This document shows positions 1 through 6,445 of a stretch of 6,628 nt of DNA, piece after piece (the stretch's first letter is position 1; each line of letters starts with the position of its first letter). Source of the stretch: Spirosoma fluviale (GTDB lineage Bacteria; Bacteroidota; Bacteroidia; Cytophagales; Spirosomataceae); the NCBI GenBank assembly GCA_945860325.1, contig CAMARL010000104.1, forward strand, positions 1 through 6,628, given 5' to 3'. The position numbers were made by a program, and so were the translations under genes. The notes beneath the pieces are model-generated. The model had not been told where the DNA came from. It did not search any database and saw only the letters and a list, made by a program, of their open reading frames with translations.

Positions 1-239
1 GAATTGCCATAAGCAATTCCAAATCCGACTAAATAAAAGGCGACACCTCCAAATAGGATGTCAATCATTACTTTGGCGATAATGCTGACCGCATTTTTAG
101 ATCGGACAAATCCCGCTTCTAAAAGAGCAAATCCACCTTCCATTTGGAAAATTAATGCTGCACAAATGGCGACCCAAACCGTGTCAATAGCGTGTGTTAA
201 TTCTACTTGCTGAGCAGCAAGCGTGGCAGTTTCATTCAT
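1..239 (-). CDS. amt: Ammonium transporter Amt, N-terminal part (gene runs off the left edge)
   Basis: Reading the minus strand from an ATG at 239 gives 79 open codons up to the window edge, with no stop. The peptide begins MNETATLAAQQVELTHAIDT and continues with the Amt/Mep/Rh N-terminal hallmark: residues 20-40 form the first membrane helix (TVWVAICAALIFQMEGGFAL), followed by LLEAGFVRSKNAV, the conserved motif around the end of helix 1. A second hydrophobic segment with FYLVGFGIAYG follows at about 65-78. Amt proteins are trimeric inner-membrane channels that pass ammonium or ammonia. The N-terminus is short and shows no long cleavable signal peptide. The start has no Shine-Dalgarno motif, as is common in Bacteroidota. 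The gene is transcribed away from the hydrolase operon. A PII-type regulator (glnB/glnK) is often next to amt, but that would lie outside this window. Confidence 0.93.
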   Translation of the reverse strand, partial: MNETATLAAQQVELTHAIDTVWVAICAALIFQMEGGFALLEAGFVRSKNAVSIIAKVMIDILFGGVAFYLVGFGIAYGN

Positions 240-339
240 GATTTTGTTTCGTATATAATGCTTATTGTTACAAAACTAAAAAAGGATTTGGATTTACATA
301 CATTTTGCGTCAACTTTAAGAAAACTAAACCTATAAATT
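240..339. promoter_or_regulatory. Divergent intergenic region with promoter candidates for amt and the hydrolase operon
   Basis: This is the only upstream space for both the minus-strand amt gene and the six-gene plus-strand operon, so it should hold both promoters. On the minus strand, positions 278-271 read TAGTTTTG, an exact match to the Bacteroidota -7 consensus TAnnTTTG. It would give amt a leader of about 25 bases, but I see no TTG at the expected -33 distance; the nearest is at 313-311, too far upstream. On the plus strand, 299-307 reads TACATTTTG, the same consensus with one extra spacer base and also no well-placed -33 element. A perfect TATAAT at 254-259 has no -35 partner. No riboswitch or clear operator dyad is visible. 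That promoters are here is likely; the exact sites are weak. Confidence 0.4.
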
Positions 340-1986
340 ATGAAAGCGAGTCGTCGTGATTTCATTCAATCTTTGGGCCTTGGCTCAGCAAGTTTAAGCC
401 TAGGGCATTATAACGGTTATTCAAAGGATTTAAAATCTAATTCTTTAGATGATCAACAATTATTTGTTGGCGATAATATTGCAGTCGCTAACACACAATA
501 CGGAAAAGTTCGCGGTTTCATACTTCGCGGAATCCATACTTTTTTAGGCATCCCTTATGGAGCTGATACGTCGGGAAGCAATCGGTTTATGCCGCCTCAA
601 AAACCTAATCCTTGGACCGAAACTCGTCCTGCTGTTTGGTGGGGAAATACAGCTCCTCAAATCATGGATAATCGATATGCAAATCAATATGCTTCTTTTG
701 TGGATCATTGGAATTATGATGATGTTTCTGAAGACTGTTTGCGCATCAATGTGTGGACTCCTACGTTAGATCAGAAAAAAAGGCCTGTTATTTTATGGTT
801 GCATGGGGGTGGCTATACGAATGGGAATGCCGTAGAGCAAGATGGTTACCATGGGGAGAATCTTTCGAGGTTTGGAGATGTCGTATTTTGTTCAATCAAT
901 CATCGTTTAGGGGCTTTAGGTTATAGCCAGCTTTCTGCGGCTGGTGGTCATCCGGCCTCAGGAAATGTAGGTAACTTAGATATGGTCGCTTCTTTGGAAT
1001 GGATCCGAGATAATATTTCAAATTTTGGTGGGGATCCAGGTAATGTGACCATTATAGGACAATCCGGTGGAGGTGCAAAAGTGACCACATTAATGAATAT
1101 GCCATCTGCCAAAGGATTGTTTCATAAAGCTGTGGCTTTGAGTGGTAGTTCATTGAGTGGGACCAATAAAGAATTTGCGGAAAAAGTGGGTCTTAAAATT
1201 ATGGAAGAGGCTGGTTTGAAAGCAGGCGATATCAAAGGCTTACAAAAGTTGACCTGGAGAGAATACATCGACATTGCCAATAAAGCAGCTTCTAAAATGG
1301 GGGATGAAGCTAAAAGAATGAATATTGCCAGAGCTGGTTTTTCACCAGTAGGAGATGGTCAATATTTAGCTGCAGGGGAATTCTTTAAAGATTCTTCTCA
1401 TTTTTCAGCCGATATTCCTTTATTAATTAACACAACTTTTCATGAACAATCTCCTTCTAGGACAGACTCAAGTCTTGAAAAAATAACTTTATCAGGTGTT
1501 AAAGAAAAGCTAAAGTCAAGGTTTGCAGATCAAACGGATAAAATAGTAGATGCCTATGCTCAAAATTTCCCTGAGGCCAAGCCAGTTGAAATTTGGGCTT
1601 TAATTAATTCCAATCGTAAAAATGCCATTGCCGCCGCTAATGTTAAGGCCGGACAGAAAAAAGCCCCCGTGTATGTTTCTTGGTTCGGTTGGCAGCCACC
1701 GTTATTTGATAGCAGAATGCGGGCATTTCATTGCGATGATATTTGCTTTTGGTTTTACAATACGGATCTAATGTTAACGCATACAGGTGGAGGAAAACGT
1801 CCAAGGGCTTTGTCGGATAAAATGGCTAAAAGCTTTTTGAGTTTTGCTAGAACAGGAAATCCAAATGGAGGTGGTTTGCCTAATTGGAAGCCTTATACGG
1901 CAGAAAAAGGGGAGACCATGATATTAAATGATCAATCAATGCTTGCCCTAGATCCCGATCGTGAGGCAAGACAATCTTTAGGATAA
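340..1986 (+). CDS. Exported type-B carboxylesterase (alpha/beta-hydrolase, COesterase family)
   Basis: This is a 548-residue serine esterase of the carboxylesterase/para-nitrobenzyl esterase family, complete in length. The N-terminus MKASRRDFIQSLGLGS carries a twin-arginine (Tat) signature SRRDFI before a weakly hydrophobic stretch, so export in the folded state is likely. The family motifs appear in order: EDCLRINVW (131-139), oxyanion-hole HGGG (155-158), nucleophile elbow GQSGGG with Ser242, acid Glu369 in TTFHEQ, and His464 in AFHCDDICFWF. The C-terminal FARTGNPN motif is at 502-508. The elbow usually reads GESAGG; here Glu and Ala are replaced by Gln and Gly. The reaction is hydrolysis of carboxylic esters, with unknown natural substrate; an ester-decorated sugar or glycoside fits the neighbours but is inferred. 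The gene opens the operon; the hexosaminidase begins 7 bases after its stop. The start is chosen because it places the Tat motif at residues 4-9. There is no Shine-Dalgarno motif. Confidence 0.93.
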   Translation: MKASRRDFIQSLGLGSASLSLGHYNGYSKDLKSNSLDDQQLFVGDNIAVANTQYGKVRGFILRGIHTFLGIPYGADTSGSNRFMPPQKPNPWTETRPAVWWGNTAPQIMDNRYANQYASFVDHWNYDDVSEDCLRINVWTPTLDQKKRPVILWLHGGGYTNGNAVEQDGYHGENLSRFGDVVFCSINHRLGALGYSQLSAAGGHPASGNVGNLDMVASLEWIRDNISNFGGDPGNVTIIGQSGGGAKVTTLMNMPSAKGLFHKAVALSGSSLSGTNKEFAEKVGLKIMEEAGLKAGDIKGLQKLTWREYIDIANKAASKMGDEAKRMNIARAGFSPVGDGQYLAAGEFFKDSSHFSADIPLLINTTFHEQSPSRTDSSLEKITLSGVKEKLKSRFADQTDKIVDAYAQNFPEAKPVEIWALINSNRKNAIAAANVKAGQKKAPVYVSWFGWQPPLFDSRMRAFHCDDICFWFYNTDLMLTHTGGGKRPRALSDKMAKSFLSFARTGNPNGGGLPNWKPYTAEKGETMILNDQSMLALDPDREARQSLG

Positions 1987-1993
1987 TTAATTT

Positions 1994-3889
1994 ATGAAGT
2001 ATTTATTTTTAGCTGTTTTTTGTTTGACCTCTTTTGTATTTAAGGGTCAAAAACCTTCCATTATCCCCATTCCTTTAAAGGCTGAATATCCAAAGGGATC
2101 TTATTCTTTGCCTTCCAACTTAACTTTGTCGGGACCTAATGATCACACCTTAAAAGTGGCGTTTAAGGCATTGTCTGAGAAACTCAAAAAAGCCACTGGG
2201 TATAAATTATCATGGGTATATGGTGATAAGGCCAACGCTAATATTCGCTTTGTATTAAATAAGTCATTTGATTCATCCATGGGCAAAGAGGGCTATCGCC
2301 TGCAAGTGAATAAAAATGGTGTTCAAATTTACGCAAATAACCCTGTGGGATTATTTTATGGGATTCAAACTTTGAGCCAACTATTACCCAAGGAGATTGA
2401 GTCAAAAACATTTGTTGGCGGTGTTTCTTGGAAAATTCCTTTTGCTAATATTCAGGATACGCCAAGATTCGCTTGGCGCGGACTGATGTTTGACGTAGCG
2501 AGGCATTTCTTCACTAAGGATCAAGTCAAGCAATTTATTGACGAAATGGTTGCCTTTAAATATAATTTATTGCATCTGCATTTGACCGATGATGAAGGTT
2601 GGCGCATCGAAATAAAATCATTCCCTAATTTGACTAAAAAGGGCGCTTTTAATGTGAAGAAAACGGGCCGATTTACAGAGTTTTCTAAACCGGAGCCCAA
2701 TGAACCTCGTGATTTTGGTGGCTTCTTTACCCAAGATGACATACGAGAGTTGGTCAAATATGCCAAAGATCGCTTTGTCGATATCATGCCTGAAATAGAT
2801 GTTCCTGGACATTCGATGGCCGCTGTAGCTTCATACCCAGAACTTTCATGCACCCCTGAGGCAGTTAATTACCAAGTGATTTCGGGGGAACCTTTCATTG
2901 ATTGGTCAACCAATCATGCTGTTGCTTTGCAGGATAATACGCTATGCCCTGCCAATGAAAAAGTTTACACCTTTTTAGATAAGGTTTTTACTGAAGTGTC
3001 TGAATTATTTCCCTTTGAATATATTCATATGGGCGGGGATGAATGTCCCAAAAATTATTGGGATAAAGATCCTCAAATTCAAGCTTTAAGAATCAAGGAG
3101 GGTTTAGCGAATTCTCAAGAAGTTCAAGCCTATTTTACGCGCCGATTGGAAAAAATTATTACTTCAAAAGGGAAAAAAATGATGGGCTGGGATGAGATAT
3201 TAGAAGGGGGAGGACTACCAAAAAACACTGCTGTTATGTCTTGGAGGGGAATTAAAGGGGGTATTCAGGCAGCAAATGATGGACACCAAGTGGTTATGAC
3301 GCCTAATTCGAATGTATATCTTGATTTAATGCAGGGCGATGGAATTATTGAGCCTCCCGTGTATGAAACTGTTCGACTTAAAAATTCTTATGACTTCAAT
3401 CCGGTACCTGAAGGCGTAAATGCTGAATTAATTAAAGGTGGCCAAGCAAATTTATGGTCTGAGCAATTATTTAATTACCGACATCTTCAATATATGTTAT
3501 ATCCACGAGCATGGGCTGTGGCTGAAGATTTATGGTCAAGTAATGAGAATAAAAATTGGAATAATTTTATTGGCCGAGTAGAAAACCATTTTGAACGTTC
3601 TGATGTAGCGGAGATTAAATACGCTCGAAGCATGTATGATCCTATCTTTAAATTTTCAAAAACGTCTAAGGGAGAAATACAGGTAGATATGAAGGCGGAA
3701 GTAGATAACATTTCATTCCACTATAGTTTTGATCATTCAATGCCCGACAATTTTTATCCTGCCGCATCTGGGATTATTATTGTACCCAAGGATGCTGTCG
3801 AAATGCGCGTAATAAGTTATCGGGGTAATAAAACCATGGGTAAAGCGATTCGATTTCCTATTGCTGACATGTTAAAACGAATAAAATAA
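1994..3889 (+). CDS. Exported beta-N-acetylhexosaminidase, glycoside hydrolase family 20
   Basis: This 631-residue GH20 enzyme removes terminal beta-linked N-acetylglucosamine or N-acetylgalactosamine by substrate-assisted catalysis. Residues 1-18 are a Sec signal peptide (MKYLFLAVFCLTSFVFKG). Cys10 has no proper lipobox, so it does not look like a lipoprotein. Residues about 20-150 form the GH20b N-terminal domain, ending in GLFYGIQTLSQL. The TIM-barrel runs from about 160 to 515 with the family motifs WRGLMFDVAR (Arg162), HLHLTDDEGWR (194-204), PEIDVPGHS (His273), the catalytic pair Asp349-Glu350 in HMGGDEC, GWDEI (398-402), MSWRG (Trp417) and LWSE (487-490). All expected active-site residues are present. 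Residues about 555-625 resemble the beta-sandwich chitobiase C-terminal domain. The likely place is the periplasm or outer surface, acting on chitin-derived oligosaccharides, glycans or peptidoglycan fragments. Its TAA overlaps the madL start by one base (TAATG). Confidence 0.96.
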   Translation: MKYLFLAVFCLTSFVFKGQKPSIIPIPLKAEYPKGSYSLPSNLTLSGPNDHTLKVAFKALSEKLKKATGYKLSWVYGDKANANIRFVLNKSFDSSMGKEGYRLQVNKNGVQIYANNPVGLFYGIQTLSQLLPKEIESKTFVGGVSWKIPFANIQDTPRFAWRGLMFDVARHFFTKDQVKQFIDEMVAFKYNLLHLHLTDDEGWRIEIKSFPNLTKKGAFNVKKTGRFTEFSKPEPNEPRDFGGFFTQDDIRELVKYAKDRFVDIMPEIDVPGHSMAAVASYPELSCTPEAVNYQVISGEPFIDWSTNHAVALQDNTLCPANEKVYTFLDKVFTEVSELFPFEYIHMGGDECPKNYWDKDPQIQALRIKEGLANSQEVQAYFTRRLEKIITSKGKKMMGWDEILEGGGLPKNTAVMSWRGIKGGIQAANDGHQVVMTPNSNVYLDLMQGDGIIEPPVYETVRLKNSYDFNPVPEGVNAELIKGGQANLWSEQLFNYRHLQYMLYPRAWAVAEDLWSSNENKNWNNFIGRVENHFERSDVAEIKYARSMYDPIFKFSKTSKGEIQVDMKAEVDNISFHYSFDHSMPDNFYPAASGIIIVPKDAVEMRVISYRGNKTMGKAIRFPIADMLKRIK

Positions 3890-4257
3890 TGGTTATTTAT
3901 GGAGTTTCATTTTTAGGAGCCTGTTATATTTTGGGCCAATTATTAGGCGAATTTTTAGCTAAATGGATTGGCGTCAAAGCCAATGTTGGGGGTGTTGGAT
4001 TTGCTATGCTATTTTTGATTTTAGCACATGACTATTTTAACAAAAGAAAATTATTTTCTGCAGAAGCGGAAAAAGGAATTTTATTTTGGAGCCAAATGTA
4101 CATTCCGGTTATTGTGGCCATGTCAGCTACTCAAAACGTGGTGGTGGCACTCGATTCTGGTTTATTAGCTATTCTTGCTGGAGTCATTCCTGTTTTTATG
4201 TGTTTTGCGTGTATTCCATTATTAGTTAAATTAACTAAATCACCATTAAACAACTAG
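3889..4257 (+). CDS. madL: MadL family small subunit of a malonate:Na+ symporter-type carrier
   Basis: This is a 122-residue, almost wholly hydrophobic protein with about four membrane segments (roughly 3-24, 33-50, 66-86 and 89-114) and a short charged loop with FNKRKLF near 50-56. The N-terminus MVIYGVSFLGACYILGQLLG and the stretch VGGVGFAMLFLIL match the MadL family as I know it. The identification is strengthened by the MadM homologue directly behind. In Malonomonas rubra, MadL and MadM together form a sodium-dependent malonate carrier in the cytoplasmic membrane. The start overlaps the hexosaminidase stop (TAATG), so translation is probably coupled, and madM starts one base after the madL stop. 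No malonate decarboxylase genes are in the window, so the transported substrate here is not proven to be malonate; another short dicarboxylate is possible. Confidence 0.87.
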   Translation: MVIYGVSFLGACYILGQLLGEFLAKWIGVKANVGGVGFAMLFLILAHDYFNKRKLFSAEAEKGILFWSQMYIPVIVAMSATQNVVVALDSGLLAILAGVIPVFMCFACIPLLVKLTKSPLNN

Positions 4258-4258
4258 G

Positions 4259-5017
4259 ATGGAAATTATTGTCAACTTTTTCGAAAAGAATGGCTTGATT
4301 GTTGCGTTTGTGGCAGTGGGTATCATTAGCTATTTGGGTTTTTTAATTTCCAAGCATGTCTTGAAAAACAAGATACCAGGAGCCGCTGTTTCCATTTTAC
4401 TAGGTTTAATTGTCGCCTATTTCGCCGGATTGCATACGGGTGGCTCTAAGGGAATTGCCGACATTTCGATTTTCTCAGGAATGTCATTATTAGGGGGTTC
4501 CATGTTTAGGGATTTTGCCATTGTATCTACGGCGATGGGTGCCAGTTTTATGTTGATTCGTCAAACAGGTTTAGCCGGAGCCATTGCTTTAGTTTTAGGA
4601 ACAACCGTTTCTTTTGTTGGCGGTGCCATTATTGCGATGTTTTTTGGCTATCATGATGCTAAAAGTATAGCCACCATAGGCGCAGGTGCTTGTACTTTTA
4701 TCGTAGGTCCAGTGACAGGAGCTGCTTTACAAGCTAGTTCTGAGGTAATTGCATTAAGCATAGCTACGGGAGTTGTTAAATCTATTTTTGTCACGATTTC
4801 TACCCCATTTATTGCCCCCTACATTGGCTTAAATAATGCGCATAGTGCGATGATTTATGGGGGAATGATGAGTACCACATCTGGTGTTTCTGCTGGATTA
4901 GCGGCAACCGATACTAAATTAGTTCCTTATGGAGCTTTAACAGCTACTTTTGCTACAGGCATGGGTTGTCTTTTATGTCCTTCCGTATTTTATTTAATTT
5001 TAGAAAAAATCCTATGA
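4259..5017 (+). CDS. madM: MadM family large subunit of a malonate:Na+ symporter-type carrier
   Basis: This 252-residue polytopic membrane protein is the larger partner of the MadLM carrier. Hydrophobic segments are seen at about 11-31, 40-58, 70-100, 104-129, 135-160, 163-189 and 222-248. Conserved-looking motifs are GAGACTFIVGPVTGAAL (141-157), the Ser/Thr/Gly-rich GGMMSTTSGVSAGLAATD (201-218), and LVPYGALTATFATGMG followed by CLLCPSVF near the C-terminus. These fit MadM, and the glycine/serine-rich loops are plausible ion- or substrate-binding elements, which is inference. Family function is sodium-coupled malonate uptake. The gene follows madL after one base, and its TGA stop overlaps the ATG of the next gene in ATGA, so the pair sits inside one transcription unit with exported hydrolases on both sides. 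That setting differs from the classical malonate decarboxylase operon. Confidence 0.9.
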   Translation: MEIIVNFFEKNGLIVAFVAVGIISYLGFLISKHVLKNKIPGAAVSILLGLIVAYFAGLHTGGSKGIADISIFSGMSLLGGSMFRDFAIVSTAMGASFMLIRQTGLAGAIALVLGTTVSFVGGAIIAMFFGYHDAKSIATIGAGACTFIVGPVTGAALQASSEVIALSIATGVVKSIFVTISTPFIAPYIGLNNAHSAMIYGGMMSTTSGVSAGLAATDTKLVPYGALTATFATGMGCLLCPSVFYLILEKIL

Positions 5018-5792
5018 AAAAATTATTTATTGCCTTCGCGCTTCTTTTTTTAAGTGTTCAAATTTTCGCTCAAGGAGTTTTTGAAAAGAAATCCTATGTG
5101 AATGAAGCAGGTCAAAGTTTGTCTTATCAGATTTTATATCCGGCCAATTATAACCCTTCTACCAAATATCCAGTAGTTTTGGTTTTGCATGGTGCGGGTG
5201 AGCGAGGAGATGATAACGTGGCACAAATGAAATATGGAACTCAAGTTTTTTTGAATCCTGAAAACCAAGCCAAATTCCCTGCGATTGTGATATTCCCCCA
5301 ATGTCCCAAAGATTCCTATTGGTCTTCAGTGAAGATTGATCGAACACAAAAGCCAACTTCCTTTGTATTCGACTATTCCCAAAATATCAATTGGCCTTTA
5401 CAATCTGCCATAGATTTGGTCAAAAGTTTTGTTAAATCGAAAGTTGCCGATAAAAAACGTTTATACATCATGGGCTTATCGATGGGAGGTATGGGTACGA
5501 GATGGAAGCTGTTTCAAGAAATCCCAAAATGTTTGCTGCCGCGATCCCAATTTGTGGAGGGGCGGATTTGACCTATGTGAAAAAATATGCTAAAAAATTA
5601 CCTTTATGGGTGAATCATGGAGATGCCGACGCGGTAGTTCCAGTAAAACATTCGAGGGAATTAGTAGCTGCTTTACAAGAGGCTAAAGCTAATGTGACGT
5701 ACACGGAATATCCTGGGGTGAATCATAATTCATGGGATAATACCTTTGCGCAGCCAACCTTATTATCTTGGTTATTTTCATTTAAAAGATGA
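5014..5792 (+). pseudogene. Exported alpha/beta-hydrolase esterase (PHB depolymerase/dienelactone hydrolase-like), frameshifted
   Basis: Two overlapping frames together encode one esterase of about 258 residues. The first frame (5014-5571, 185 codons) has a Sec signal peptide (MKKLFIAFALLFLSVQIFAQ), the oxyanion-region HGAGERG (59-65) and the nucleophile elbow GLSMGG with Ser156. It then loses similarity and ends at a TGA (5569-5571). The second frame (open across 5454-5792; first ATG 5502) continues the family pattern with EAVSRNPKMFAAAIPICGG, the acid in HGDADAVVP and the histidine in GVNHNSW. The change of frame is best placed at 5497-5504, where a duplicated GA would turn ACG-ATG-GAA into the observed ACGAGATGGAA; a single-base loss is the alternative. 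The triad is split, so neither half alone should be active. The ATG at 5014 overlaps the madM stop; an in-frame ATG at 4966 lies inside madM and would bury the signal peptide. A real mutation, a sequencing error or -1 recoding are all possible. Confidence 0.8.
5497..5504 (+). other. Probable frameshift lesion in the esterase (GA dinucleotide duplication)
   Basis: The first frame reads MGGMGT up to codon 5497-5499. The other frame takes up EAVSRNPKMF from 5505. Removing one GA (or AG) from ACGAGATGG gives M-G-T-M-E-A-V-S-R-N-P-K-M-F. That keeps the usual spacing in this family, where an aromatic or other large hydrophobic residue and then a Glu follow the Thr. A 1-base deletion also restores the frame but leaves one extra residue. 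Confidence 0.5.
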
Positions 5793-6445
5793 TTTTAAAT
5801 CTTATTATTTCATTTTTCCTACAGGTTTTGCCTGTAGGAATTGTGAATATTTCAGGTGCAAATACTGCATCCACATCCAATTATTTATCTATAAAATCGG
5901 GCTATGTCATGTCCTATGATGGAGTTTTAGGTCGAGCTAATTGGGTAGCCTGGACGCTCGAAGACACAGATGTGGGTTCTGTTGCACGCTCAAATAAATT
6001 TATACAAGACGATAGCTTTCCTAGATCATTTTATGTGATTGATGAGTCTGATTACAAGTATACGGGATACGACCGCGGACATTTATGTAATTCAGAAGAT
6101 CGTACGTCCACTGTCTTTTTAAACAGAGAAACATTTTTAATGTCTAATATGCTGCCCCAAACACCTGAGTTGAATCGGGGACCTTGGGAGCGATTAGAAG
6201 CATATTGCCGAAAATTGACCAAGAGGGGACAAAAATTAGTTATTTATGCGGGGGCCATTGGGGCTAAAGACGCTCTCGGGTCAACCAAAATGCCCATCCC
6301 AAAATATTGTTGGAAAGTCGTTTACACCCCAGATAAAGTTTGGTGTATTTTATTTCCGAATGAAAAGACCTTGAATCCCAATTGGCAAACGTATTCAATT
6401 TCTTTGGCTCAGCTAAAAAAAATGACGGGGTATAAGTTTCCTTAG
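5789..6445 (+). CDS. Exported DNA/RNA non-specific endonuclease (NUC1/Serratia nuclease family)
   Basis: This 218-residue protein is a beta-beta-alpha-metal nuclease that cuts single- and double-stranded DNA and RNA with a Mg2+ cofactor. The signature is YDRGHLCNSEDR at 94-105, with general-base His98. It is followed by MSNMLPQTPELNRGPWERLE (118-137), with Asn129 as metal ligand and Glu137 at the position of the conserved Glu in Serratia nuclease. The spacings His-31-Asn-8-Glu agree with the family as I recall it. The more usual DRGHLAPA is DRGHLCNS here. Residues 1-23 (MILNLIISFFLQVLPVGIVN and on) form a hydrophobic signal sequence with no positive charge at the front, so export is likely but the start is less certain than for the neighbours. 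The ATG overlaps the esterase stop (ATGA). A perfect hairpin lies in codons 10-18. Probable role: degrading extracellular nucleic acid for nutrients. Confidence 0.93.
   Translation: MILNLIISFFLQVLPVGIVNISGANTASTSNYLSIKSGYVMSYDGVLGRANWVAWTLEDTDVGSVARSNKFIQDDSFPRSFYVIDESDYKYTGYDRGHLCNSEDRTSTVFLNRETFLMSNMLPQTPELNRGPWERLEAYCRKLTKRGQKLVIYAGAIGAKDALGSTKMPIPKYCWKVVYTPDKVWCILFPNEKTLNPNWQTYSISLAQLKKMTGYKFP
5816..5840 (+). repeat. Perfect 10-bp inverted repeat (hairpin) in the nuclease signal-peptide codons
   Basis: TTCCTACAGG at 5816-5825 and CCTGTAGGAA at 5831-5840 are exact reverse complements, separated by the 5-base loop TTTTG. The stem starts 27 bases after the A of the nuclease start codon. A T-run lies before it, not after it, so it does not have the form of a plus-strand terminator, and on the minus strand it is followed by A residues. 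It codes for ordinary signal-peptide residues (FLQVLPVG), so it may be chance or an mRNA structure that slows early translation. Confidence 0.7.

Noticed and set aside
254..259. TATAAT as a sigma-70 -10 box for the operon
   Set aside because: There is no -35 partner at 16-18 bases. Bacteroidota use a different -7/-33 promoter, and the region is AT-rich enough for this to occur by chance.
557..769. Plus-strand frame inside the carboxylesterase, and minus-strand frames at 5159-5356 and 6264-6455
   Set aside because: They overlap genes whose motifs are clear in the other frame, and their own translations have no recognisable features.
1994..2050. Cys10 of the hexosaminidase as a lipoprotein lipobox
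   Set aside because: The residue before it is Phe, not Gly, Ala or Ser, and Cys10 lies within the hydrophobic core of the signal peptide. Cleavage near residues 18-19 fits better.
2521..2853. Minus-strand open frames inside the hexosaminidase (also 2618-2812 and 3487-3711)
   Set aside because: They are shadows of a strongly supported GH20 gene and show no family motifs, signal or start context.
4966..5013. Upstream in-frame ATG as start of the esterase (16 extra residues)
   Set aside because: It lies well inside madM and places a charged stretch before an otherwise textbook signal peptide starting at 5014, which also has the ATGA overlap with the madM stop.
5452..5458. AAAAAAC run as the slippery site for the esterase frame change
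   Set aside because: The zero-frame codons here are AAA AAA CGT, so the heptamer is out of register for a -1 slip. A shift here would also remove the GLSMGG nucleophile elbow that is clearly encoded in the first frame downstream.
5816..5840. Hairpin at the nuclease start as an intrinsic terminator ending the operon
   Set aside because: No T-run follows the stem on either strand; the T-run precedes it on the plus strand, and the reading frame continues through an intact nuclease.
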